DNA of 64,000 nt from Argopecten irradians (taxonomy: Eukaryota > Mollusca > Bivalvia > Pectinida > Pectinidae): positions 25,403,351 to 25,467,350 of the forward strand of contig NC_091137.1 in the NCBI RefSeq assembly GCF_041381155.1, written 5' to 3'. The translations under genes and the position numbers were made by a program. The notes under the pieces are model-generated. The model saw only the letters and a list, made by a program, of their open reading frames with translations, was not told the DNA's origin and searched no databases. Every line of letters begins with the position of its first letter. Position 1 is the stretch's first letter. Positions 50,101 through 59,200 of this stretch are shown one piece after another.

Positions 50101-51098
50101 CAAGAGAGATTGTGAAAAAGTGGTTAATAGTTTTTTCCCTGAAGCACAGAAACCCTATCCTTCACTATTTACATAAAAAACGATTTTTACCTCTATCTTA
50201 AATGCAGAAACTCCCCCGAAATCGCAACGTTTACTCACTATGAATGGATTCAATTCCATGTATCCGAAAATTATGTACATTTAAATTTACATTTCTATTT
50301 CTGTGCATAAACACTAGTTGTAATTGTGTCATGCGATTGCATTCCAAAAATTACTATAATAAAAGTATTAGAAAAGGTGTATAAATTCCGAGGATCGATC
50401 CTATTTTCCATATATGTTTTTTAACTTTTCAATGAATTCTATTGTAAGTAATAACTCGTTTATTGTAACTTATTTAATTTCTAATGATGGTTATTTTATT
50501 TACTGTGAACATAAAAAACACCACAGGTTAAAATGTAAAGATAATGAGAGTATCTCGTCAAAACAAGAATTAGATATTAATGATATTTATAACAACTGAT
50601 TCGTTGATAAACGATGCGGCGGTAAGTTTTCTCAAGTTTCGCCAATACTTCTTCCTTAATCTATGTGTGACCAGTATTGTCTTAATAAATCAATTTGAAA
50701 ATATCTTCTCGTCTAAATTAGTGTCTAATGTACATGATTGTAATAGGATGCGAAGCACATATTCTATAACAAATGAATTTAATTAAAATTGGCGATATTT
50801 TTTATAGGTCAATGACTAAAAGTTCATTAATATGAAAATAAATACTACGCGCTTTTTTTCAAACATGTAATAATGTTACTCTTTTGTGTTTAAACAGGTT
50901 ATTTTTCTAGCTGACAAAATGAATTACATGAATCGTTCGTATCTAAGGAAGATGGAGGAAAGAAACGAAAAAAGAATGCAGATGGGAAAATATACAGGGA
51001 ATGACAATCTAGGATTTAGAGACAGTGCTTTTAGTATCAATATGTCACAGATGAATGTGGACAAGGATCCTAACCGTCAAAGTGGGGCCCTACCATAG
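38104..51098 (+). CDS. Phospholipid phosphatase (lipid phosphate phosphatase, PAP2 family), six exons
   Basis: Joined exons 38104-38152, 46941-47104, 47945-48231, 48660-48717, 49880-50056 and 50898-51098 give 311 residues without a stop; all introns are GT..AG. The family removes phosphate from lipid phosphates such as phosphatidate, lysophosphatidate and sphingosine-1-phosphate at the cell surface or in internal membranes. The three PAP2 motifs are intact: K122-L-F-F-G-R-L-R-P (C1), P171-S-G-H-S (C2, His174) and S219-R...H226-x3-D230 (C3, nucleophile His226). About six hydrophobic segments fit the usual six-helix fold. The lumenal loop between C1 and C2 has NFT and NET glycosylation sequons. 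The Q-R-G-F-Y-C-D-D segment after TM1 is typical of PLPP1/2/3. Length matches the family (about 280-310). Which vertebrate paralogue is closest cannot be settled here. Confidence 0.92.
38153..41322. other. Phosphatase intron 1, left part
   Basis: No exon recognised. The 98-codon Cys-rich reverse frame near 40184-40480 is in GC-richer sequence but has no recognised motif. Confidence 0.45.
41323..41679 (-). mobile_element. TTAA-flanked MITE, copy B
   Basis: 357 bp, inverted relative to copy A. Left TTAA at 41319; the right duplicate has mutated to GTAA (41680). Ends AGATGCTCCACCGCTGACA and TGTCGGCGGTGGAGCATCT. The internal sequence aligns throughout with copy A on the opposite strand. It lies in intron 1 of the phosphatase gene. 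Confidence 0.9.
41976..42170. repeat. 35-bp direct repeat pair
   Basis: A segment beginning TGGTATGAGTAGACATACAT and ending GCGACAGT occurs exactly at 41976-42010 and 42136-42170, 160 bp apart. The second copy ends 17-20 bases before the SINE at 42188. The sequence between does not repeat. Confidence 0.9.
42188..42430 (+). mobile_element. tRNA-derived SINE with conserved GTGGG..CCCAC domain
   Basis: The head is tRNA-like, with A box TGGTGTAGTGG (42200-42210) and B box GGTTCGATTCC (42243-42253) at usual spacing, the internal promoter of RNA polymerase III. At 42296-42330 there is a domain starting GTGGGTTTTCTCCGGG and ending TTTCCTCCCAC that recurs in SINEs of bivalves and other marine invertebrates (the 'Meta'-type domain, as I recall). 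The tail is AT-rich, about AAATGAAATAAAATTTAC. A functional tRNA is excluded because there is no proper acceptor stem or anticodon arm. It sits in intron 1 of the phosphatase gene. Confidence 0.85.
42756..43170. repeat. Degenerate minisatellite, units about 110-150 bp
   Basis: Recurring blocks CGACATAATAACAAA(A)CTTAAAGCCAAAC (42757 and about 42880), GGTATAACRCTGT (twice), TTGRGCATCRTACCC (three times: about 42860, 42986, 43143), AAGAGTATATC (twice) and AACACGCTGTTATCTTA (twice). Units are diverged and unequal. It lies within intron 1. Confidence 0.7.
43470..43763 (+). other. Open frame with two related 38-residue units, unassigned
   Basis: A 97-codon frame whose halves are alike: IFLEHS..K..DSPHAF and IFLKHLAEKAKDSPHVF, about 114 bp apart. 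The DNA is likewise duplicated (ATCTTCCTGRAACAT repeated). It may be a two-unit tandem repeat that happens to stay open, or a relic of a repeat protein. No family is recognised. It lies in intron 1 of the phosphatase, which argues against a gene. Confidence 0.25.
45260..45765. repeat. Degenerate three-unit repeat in phosphatase intron 1
   Basis: CAACATCTGGATTTGACATA (45302), CAACGTCCTGGATTGACATT (45582) and CAACGTCCTGATTTGACATA (about 45735) mark three diverged units with irregular spacing. Each is preceded by a TTT-rich segment with GATATA/GAATATA. Confidence 0.5.
46580..46740. mobile_element. MITE-like element, GGGCCCAGTTGTC ends
   Basis: The left end reads GGGCCCAGTTGTCTAAAAGT followed by GGATTAGGCTAATC. 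The right end is the imperfect complement, with GACTAATCATCTTTTGGAAAACTAGG. The inverted arms are about 35 bp and the element about 160 bp. It is non-coding and lies in intron 1, 200 bp before exon 2. Confidence 0.65.
46941..47104 (+). CDS. Phospholipid phosphatase exon 2
   Basis: Acceptor TTGTTACAG; donor GTAAGT. Encodes residues 17-71: the end of membrane helix 1, the PYQRGFYCDD segment typical of PLPP proteins, and the start of helix 2. Phase-1 entry, phase-0 exit. Confidence 0.95.
47120..47302. mobile_element. MITE-like element with AATAAGCGCCC ends
   Basis: 183 bp. The left end CGTATTCGACCCAATAAGCG matches the complement of the right end CGCTTATTATGTCGAATACG with about two differences, followed by CCC/GGG. 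TA dinucleotides in both termini would allow a TA target duplication as in Tc1/mariner elements; this is inferred. It starts 16 bp after the exon 2 donor. Confidence 0.85.
47945..48231 (+). CDS. Phospholipid phosphatase exon 3
   Basis: Acceptor ATTCTAG; donor GTAATT. Encodes residues 72-166 and two bases of codon 167: helix 2, helix 3, motif C1 (KLFFGRLRP) and the lumenal loop with four Cys (C134, C144 and two others) and the NFT and NET sequons. Confidence 0.95.
48660..48717 (+). CDS. Phospholipid phosphatase exon 4
   Basis: A 58-bp exon between acceptor CTTTCAG and donor GTAAGT. Encodes RKSFPSGHSAAAAYGMLFLA, including motif C2 with its catalytic-pocket His174. Phase-2 entry, phase-0 exit. 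Too short to show in a simple ORF scan. Confidence 0.95.
48718..49879. other. Phosphatase intron 4
   Basis: 1162 bp of AT-rich sequence without a recognisable repeat or gene. The 99-codon open frame at 49271 is T-rich and lacks coding character. Confidence 0.6.
49880..50056 (+). CDS. Phospholipid phosphatase exon 5
   Basis: Acceptor CTGACAG; donor GTGCGT. Encodes residues 187-245, including helix 5, motif C3 (SRLQDYRHHPGD, nucleophile His226) and helix 6. In phase 0 at both ends. Confidence 0.95.
50898..51098 (+). CDS. Phospholipid phosphatase exon 6 and stop
   Basis: Acceptor TTTAAACAG. Encodes residues 246-311: the last residues of helix 6, then a charged cytosolic tail with a Lys/Arg/Glu-rich stretch (RKMEERNEKR), ending at TAG 51096-51098. 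The tail is diverged, as usual in this family. Confidence 0.9.
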   Translation, partial: VIFLADKMNYMNRSYLRKMEERNEKRMQMGKYTGNDNLGFRDSAFSINMSQMNVDKDPNRQSGALP

Positions 51099-51617
51099 TT
51101 AATCTTGTATCATCCAATGACATTCGTGGCATAAGTCATGTGATATTCAAGAGCTTTTCATTCAATTATCCCTGTACGTCCATGTAGTGAATTCTGTGCT
51201 CTAAGAAGAAAAAATTGTTTGGTTTAAAACCGCGATGTTTTAGGTATTTCATAAATTGGTTTCCACGTCCATATAAAGCACCTGAACGAATCTTTAGCGT
51301 GCCATCTTCATTGTATATAAACCATTGTTTCAAGGCCAATTAGTGACTGTTATGAAGTACTTAAACTCAGTTATATATACAACTAATGTTATCTACAGAA
51401 TAATTTATGTTATATGCTATTTATGTAATTAGTTAATTAATAATTGTAAATTTCGTACATCTATCTTAGGTAACCCTGTGACCATGCGATGACTTACATT
51501 GTCTGTTTCCCAGTAGGCTCTCTATTAAAACAATCATAATGTAAATATGAAAACATGTCATCCTTTTAATACCATTAGAATTGCTATTTTCCTTTGAAAA
51601 AGTGGATGAAATGTTAA
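51099..51617 (+). other. Phosphatase 3' UTR and downstream DNA
   Basis: No further exon. ATTAAA near 51524 is a possible polyadenylation signal. The intergenic region to the convergent gene is about 1.7 kb and includes a TTAA element. Confidence 0.4.
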
Positions 51618-51968
51618 AAATGCTCCACCGCTGACAAATCGTATTTTACCATCAAAAACAGGAGCATACGAATTAGTATTGTTCTTCGATTACAAAAAGT
51701 TACTTACTTTACACCATTACCACCATTGAAAAGTTTGAGCTTACTTTTTTTTTCAAGTTAAAATTTAAAAATTAATGAATTGCATCCCGAAAAATTCCGT
51801 TGCACTATATCCTATATGGAATGAAGTACTGATCGCGCATGGACCAAAAGCAAAATAAATTATTTTATATTATTTTTTGTGTTAATTAGACATACATATA
51901 CACAATTAAAAACCAACTATTGTTCAAATGATGAGTTTCATTTATGCTCTGTCGGCGGTAGAGCATCT
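51618..51968 (-). mobile_element. TTAA-flanked MITE, copy C
   Basis: 351 bp, same orientation as copy B. TTAA flanks on both sides (51614-51617 and 51969-51972 by overlap with the terminal T). Ends AAATGCTCCACCGCTGACA and TGTCGGCGGTAGAGCATCT. The interior aligns with copies A and B, with small indels. Confidence 0.9.
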
Positions 51969-52240
51969 TTAAGGTTGTTATGACATTCAACCGTAGTAGG
52001 TCAATAGGTTTTCCATTTACGTCCACCTTTACTAACGGAGCAAAAGTTTATCATATTACCTAAAACAAAGCCGGAATGACATACCTCGTATATCTTTACT
52101 TTGTTTTTATTTAGTCAATCCTGAAAGTTTGCCAAAGATAATGCTATTTATGTAATTACTTGGTAAGACTGAGGTCAAGTGATAAAGGTTTTGCTAAAAT
52201 TATCATCATTGATCGTGAAAATTGACCGTATCAACCTGGG

Positions 52241-52265
52241 TTTTTTTTTTTTTTTTTTTTTTTTT
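52241..52265. repeat. Poly-T run, 25 bases
   Basis: Twenty-five consecutive T. It could be the A-tail of a reverse-strand retroposed sequence, but no element is recognisable beside it. Confidence 0.9.
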
Positions 52266-52836
52266 CAATTAAGGAAAATTCCACGCAGAATATCAGTATT
52301 GCATAGAATTAAATTAATGTGTAGGCATTTGATAGCAAATGCTTCTTATTGTATCAATAGGAGCGAATGTAGGTTATCATAATGTTGTGTGATCATAGTA
52401 TAAGAATAAGAAGATGCATACAATAGAGAGAGAACGGGATGAATATAGTGCGAATAGGTGAATGAGTCTGCGAATTAATGAGTTCATTTGAAGATAAAAT
52501 GATAAGATGGCGCCATTTAAATATTTCTATATTTTTATATGTTTTTTACACTTGACGTTATTTTAATTAGATTTTAATCAATAATAGAAAAAACATATTT
52601 TTGTAACAATTGATGAATTATCTGTTCCACGCACCTTTTAATAGTAAAGTAATAATTACATTGTATAAAATCTTGTTTTTATATTTACGGCTCATGATAA
52701 GTTGTTACCATTCAATTTGACGAAACATTTTCTAAACAAATCGAAACATAACTTCCGTTTTTGTTTCGTGTAGAAACAGAAACTGAACGAGAATTATTTT
52801 GATGACATTTTATTCATAAATGATACATGAACACTA

Positions 52837-53264
52837 TTATCCAAACTGGCAGCACCAGCTGGAGATATGGTCGAGAGAGAACACCTTGCCGTTCACTACC
52901 ATCTGGTGTTGACTATTCACTCCCTCCTCCATTGTCCTCTGTAGTGTCCCGAGGTAACTCTTCAGTTGAGCAACAGACATTGTGTTCATCATGTCGCCAT
53001 GTTCCCGAAGCATTTCCTCCAGATAGCTACGGGTATCGTCGTCTTTCTGCACATACTCTACGTAGCCAACAAATTGTTTTAGCAGTTGGACCGATTGTTT
53101 GATTAAGTACTGCCTCTCTACCTCTTCGAATTGTAACGGAAGTGTAGCGTGGCGTTTCCTGACGACGTGGACGGCCTGTTCACCTCCAGGGGAAGAATCT
53201 CCGCTTTCACCTCCCCTTTCTAACTGCGCATTAAAATAGGACCTCAGAAATTCTGCGAATTCAC
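52837..53264 (-). CDS. Secreted protein exon 2
   Basis: Acceptor (reverse strand) TTCTTTTCAG with a strong pyrimidine tract. Stop TAA at 52839-52837. Encodes 141 residues, the whole helical domain. Composition is clearly coding-like against AT-rich flanks. Confidence 0.85.
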
Positions 53265-56200
53265 CTGAAAAGAAACAGTTTAAAATATTGAAGGAACTAT
53301 CTTGAATTTGAATATACACGGTTGTGACTTCTCCAACACCCGCCCCTCAACCCCCAAGAACTATTATTTTTATCCAATTACAGCCTATAATAAGAGATAA
53401 ACGTGATTGATGAGTATGTATAGTATATCAAAACACTTTTGTCAATGCACAACTTTCGCGCAAGCGAGCACCTTCTTTTACCAAGACGCGATGATGACAC
53501 TTGAAACAGTCGGTAATTAGAACGGGGTTGCTAGGGAATTTCTAGCTCAAAAGTATGCAACTATTTTTGATAACTCGTAATAAAAAATTTGTATTTTAGT
53601 CTGACTCTCCAATAGCCGATGATTCACTATTGATACAATAACAAACTCGTAATCATTTACATTGCTTGGCAAGTTGTCAATGCTAGCATGACAGTGGCTT
53701 AGCACAGAGAATAGCCTGTGTTCATGATGTAGGCGTTGTCATATATAGACAATACCATTCCGTCATATCATTGATATACGTTATGAAGGCGTGGAAACTG
53801 CCGTTTTGTTTGCCGGGTGAACTTTCTGTCATTTCCAAGTCTATACAATAGGGTAAATAAACCATGGAATAACGACATCATAAGTCAATTAGACCACACT
53901 AATCATGTGTTTAAATACAATGATCACAAATAGTCGAGACATTGTTTTCAGTGATATGAAACACCCCCAACATTTCACACTTATTTTGAAATAGATGTCA
54001 ATGCTAAGCCCTCCTTTCGGATGCAGTATACACGCTACTCTCCTAGAAATCAGTTTTGCAAATTATATATGGGCTATTTGTTATTCCAAGTCCTATCAGT
54101 AGTCATTCGAGGATTCCCAGGTTTTGTTTGTTGTTAGAACGTTTGTTTCCTGTGACACGTAAGGATTATCTGGTATCCAAGTCATGTATGTTTTGAACTC
54201 GTGATCCACATATGGAGCACAGTCCAGGCCAGCCCATAAGTAGTCGACCCTTGGGTGATTTTAGTCTGCTTTTCTGTCAGTGTACTCTCATAACTTAAAT
54301 AGTAGATTAGTGGGACATTTCCCTACCTTGATGGTAGGACAGGGGAATCTCTATCGAGGGGGGTATTTACTACTATTTAACCCTAGGCTTGTCGAGGGTT
54401 ATACTGCCGTGAATCTCCTCGAAGGTAGATATTTCCCTGGCCTACTATTTACGTAGGAAATGGTATTTTTTCTAATCCTGTGATTTCCAAATAAGTTAGA
54501 AACTAACAGTGTGATTCAAAAGAGCGAAGATACATATTTATTTGCTAAACTGTATATTTGAATTTTTTATTTCAAAAAATCTCTGTTAAATGTGTTGCAC
54601 TGTGACAAACAAGAATTTCAATCCTTTGAAATATTTGAAGTCAGAGAAATATATCATATATAAACCATTTGAATACAGTCTAGCCGTGCGTTCCATTTGC
54701 AGATTCGTACCAGTTATATTGATACGAATCTGTTGTGTCTCAAATGAAACGCGCCGTACCAGCAGAACTGTACCGGTACAAATGGTTCGTTTTCAGAAGC
54801 GTACCACTTGGAACCAAGACTCGAGATTTTTCATTTGTGATCGAAATATTTACTTTTTTGAAAACAAGACAGATTATTTATATACGATAAAATTACATGG
54901 ATTTCAATGTTTTCCGAAATTATTTAGGTATTACTTTTGTATTCATTTTGTTGTTAACACCGGAAACACTTGAATAACTCTTATAATGAATATTTATAAA
55001 AGAAACGCGAACTATGTTCCCAGGGATAAATAAGCGACAGTGTGATTAGCACCTTTGACAGTGGATGATCTACTTGTCGATTGTCCTGTTCTTACAATAC
55101 TTACTTACAGTGTTCATCCTACTATTGCTGATATCGTTCAATTTTCTGTTTTATTGTCCACAACAAATAACCACAGATACCCTTTGATGTGAGTTTTCTT
55201 ATTCCTTTCCCGAATCCTGGTTTGTTTGTTTGTTTGTTTGATTAATTAAAGTCCCATGAACATTAAAACATAGTTATGGTCACCGAATTCTGAGGGTTTT
55301 CTAAATCCCTTTCCTAGTTTTGGTCTCCGGATTTCAAGTTTTCTCATTTCCTTCCCTAGTCTTGGTGCCAGATTCTGAGTTTTCTTATTCCCTTTCCTAG
55401 TCTTGGTCTCCGGATTCTGAGTTTTTCTCATTCCCTTCTCTAGTCTTGGTCTCCGGATTATGATATTTCTCATTCCCTTCCCTAGTCTTGTTCTTCGGAT
55501 TATAAGTTTTCTCATTCCCTTCCCTAGTCTTGGTGCCGGATTCTGAGTTTTCTCATTCCCTTCCCTGGTCTTGGTCTCGGGATTCTTAATTTTCTCATTC
55601 CCTTCTCTGGTCTTGGTCTCGGGATTCTTATTTTTTATCATTCCCTTCGCTAGTCTTGTTCTTCGGATACTGATGTTTCTCATTCCCTTCCCTTGCCTTG
55701 GTCTCGGGATTCTTAATTTTCTCATTCCCTTCCCTAGTCCTGGTCTCCGGATTCTGAATTTTCTCATTCCCTTCCCTAGTCTTGGTCTCGGGATTCTTAA
55801 TTTTCTCATTCCCTTCCCTAGTCTTGTTCTTCGGATTATGAGTTTTCTCATTCCCTTCCCTAGTCTTGGTCTCCGGATTCTTAATTTTCTCATTCCCTTC
55901 CCTAGTCTTGGTCTCCGGATTCTTAATTTTCTCATTCCCTTCCCTAGTCTTGGTCTCGGGATTCTTAATTTTCTCATTTCCTTCCCTAGTCTTGGTCTCG
56001 GGATTCTTATTTTTTATCATTCCCTTCGCTAGTCTTGTTCTTCGGATACTGATGTTTCTCATTCCCTTCCCTTGCCTTGGTCTCGGGATTCTTAATTTTC
56101 TCATTCCCTTCCCTAGTCCTGGTCTCCGGATTCTGAATTTTCTCATTCCCTTCCCTAGTCTTGGTCTCGGGATTCTTAATTTTCTCATTCCCTTCCCTAG

Positions 56201-59200
56201 TCTTGTTCTTCGGATTATGAGTTTTCTCATTCCCTTCCCTAGTCTTGGTCTCGGGATTCTTAATTTTCTCATTCCCTTCCCTAGTCTTGGTCTCGGGATT
56301 CTTAATTTTCTCATTTCCTTCCCTAGTCTTGGTCTCCGGATTCTTAATTTTCTCATTCCCTTCCCTAGTCTTGGTCTCGGGATTCTGAATTTTCTCATTC
56401 CCTTCCCTAGTCTTGGTCTTCTGATTCTGAGTTTTCTTATTCCCTTCCCTTGTCTTGGGGCCGGATTATGAGTTTTCTCATTCCCTTCCCTGGTCTTGGT
56501 CTCGGGATTCTTAATTTTCTCATTCCCTTCCCTAGTCTTGTTTTCCGGATTCTGATGTTTCTCATTCCCTTCCCTTGCCTTGGTCTCGGGATTCTTAATT
56601 TTCTCATTCCCTTCCCTAGTCCTGGTCTCCGGATTCTGAATTTTCTCATTCCCTTCCCTAGTCTTGGTCTCGGGATTCTTAATTTTCTCATTCCCTTCCC
56701 TAGTCTTGTTCTTCGGATTATGAGTTTTCTCATTCCCTTCCCTAGTCTTGGTCTCCGGATTCTTAATTTTCTCATTCCCTTCCCTAGTCTTGGTCTCCGG
56801 ATTCTTAATTTTCTCATTCCCTTCCCTAGTCTTGGTCTCGGGATTCTTAATTTTCTCATTTCCTTCCCTAGTCTTGGTCTCGGGATTCTTATTTTTTATC
56901 ATTCCCTTCGCTAGTCTTGTTCTTCGGATACTGATGTTTCTCATTCCCTTCCCTTGCCTTGGTCTCGGGATTCTTAATTTTCTCATTCCCTTCCCTAGTC
57001 CTGGTCTCCGGATTCTGAATTTTCTCATTCCCTTCCCTAGTCTTGGTCTCGGGATTCTTAATTTTCTCATTCCCTTCCCTAGTCTTGTTCTTCGGATTAT
57101 GAGTTTTTCTCATTCCCTTCCCTAGTCTTGGTCTCGGGATTCTTAATTTTCTCATTCCCTTCCCTAGTCTTGGTCTCGGGATTCTTAATTTTCTCATTTC
57201 CTTCCCTAGTCTTGGTCTCCGGATTCTTAATTTTCTCATTCCCTTCCCTAGTCTTGGTCTCGGGATTCTGAATTTTCTCATTCCCTTCCCTAGTCTTGGT
57301 CTTCTGATTCTGAGTTTTCTTATTCCCTTCCCTTGTCTTGGGGCCGGATTATGAGTTTTCTCATTCCCTTCCCTGGTCTTGGTCTCGGGATTCTTAATTT
57401 TCTCATTCCCTTCCCTAGTCTTGTTTTCCGGATTCTGATGTTTCTCATTCCCTTCGCTAGTCTTGGTCTCGGGATTCTTAATTTTCTCATTCCCTTCCCT
57501 AGTCCTGGTCTCCGGATTCTGAATTTTTCTCATTCCCTTCCCTAGTCTTGGTCTCCGGATTCTGAATTTTTCTCATTCCCTTCCCTAGTCTTGATCTCCG
57601 GATTCTGAGTTTTCTCATTCCCTTCCCTAGTCTTGGTCTCCCAATTCTGAGTTTTCTAATTCCCTTCCCTAGTCTTGGTGTCGGATTCTTAATTTTCTCA
57701 TTCTCTTCCCTAGTCCTGGTCTCCGGATTCTGAATTTTCTCATTCCCTTCTCTTGTCTTGGTCTCCGGATTATGAGTTTTCTCATTCCTTTCCCTAGTCT
57801 TGTTCTTCGGATTATGAGCTTTCTCATTCCCTTCCCTAGTCTTGGTGCCGGATTCTGAGTTTTCTCATTCCCTTCCCTGGTCTTGGTCTCGGGATTCTTA
57901 ATTTTCTCATTCCCTTCCCTGGTCTTGTTCTCGGGATTCTTATTTTTTATCATTCCCTTCGCTAGTCTTGTTCTTCGGATACTGATGTTTCTCATTCCCT
58001 TCCCTTGCCTTGGTCTCGGGATTCTTAATTTTCTCATTCCCTTCCCTAGTCCTGGTCTCCGGATTCTGAATTTTCTCATTCCCTTCCCTAGTCTTGGTCT
58101 CGGGATTCTTAATTTTCTCATTCCCTTCCCTAGTCTTGTTCTTCGGATTATGAGTTTTCTCATTCCCTTCCCTAGTCTTGGTGTCCGGATTCTTAATTTT
58201 CTCATTCCCTTCCCTAGTCTTGGTCTCCGGATTCTTAATTTTCTCATTCCCTTCCCTAGTCTTGGTCTCGGGATTCTTAATTTTCTCATTTCCTTCCCTA
58301 GTCTTGGTCTCGGGATTCTTATTTTTTATCATCCCTTCGCTAGTCTTGTTCTTCGGATACTGATGTTTCTCATTCCCTTCCCTAGTCTTGGTCTCCGGAT
58401 TCTTAATTTTCTCATTTCCTTCCCTAGTCTTGGTCTCGGGATTCTTATTTTTTATCATTCCCTTCGCTAGTCTTGTTCTTCGGATACTGATGTTTCTCAT
58501 TCCCTTCCCTTGCCTTGGTCTCGGGATTCTTAATTTTCTCATTCCCTTCCCTAGTCCTGGTCTCCGGATTCTGAATTTTCTCATTCCCTTCCCTAGTCTT
58601 GGTCTCGGGATTCTTAATTTTCTCATTTCCTTCCCTAGTCTTGGTCTCCGGATTCTTAATTTTCTCATTCCCTTCCCTAGTCTTGGTCTCGGGATTTTGA
58701 ATTTTCTCATTCCCTTCCCTAGTCTTGGTCTTCTGATTCTGAGTTTTCTTATTCCCTTCCCTTGTCTTGGTGCCGGATTATGAGTTTTTTCATTCCTTTC
58801 CCTGGTCTTGGTCTCGGGATTCTTAATTTTCTCATTCCCTTCCCTAGTCTTGTTTTCCGGATTCTGATGTTTCTCATTCCCTTCGCTAGTCTTGGTCTCG
58901 GGATTCTGAATGTTCTCATTCCCTTCCCTAGTCTTGGTCTCCTTATTCTGAATTTTTCTCATTCCCTTCCCTAGTCTTGATATCCGGATTCTGAGTTTTC
59001 TCATTCCCTTCCCTAGTCTTGGTCTCCCAATTCTGAGTTTTCTAATTCCCTTCCCTGGTCTTGGTGTCGGATTCTTAATTTTCTCATTCTATTCCCTAGT
59101 CGTGGTCTCCAGATTCTAATTTTTCTCATTCCCTTCCCTAGTCTTCGTCTTCGGATACTGAATTTTCTCATTACCTTCCATAGTCTTCGTCTCCATATTT

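Noticed and set aside
52827..53102. 91-codon forward frame
   Set aside because: Antisense shadow of exon 2 of the secreted-protein gene.
55246..59004. Open frames of 60-480 codons in the 42-bp array, both strands
   Set aside because: They follow from a repeat unit divisible by 3 with few stops. They overlap on opposite strands, lack starts with context and homology, and shift frame with one-base unit variants.
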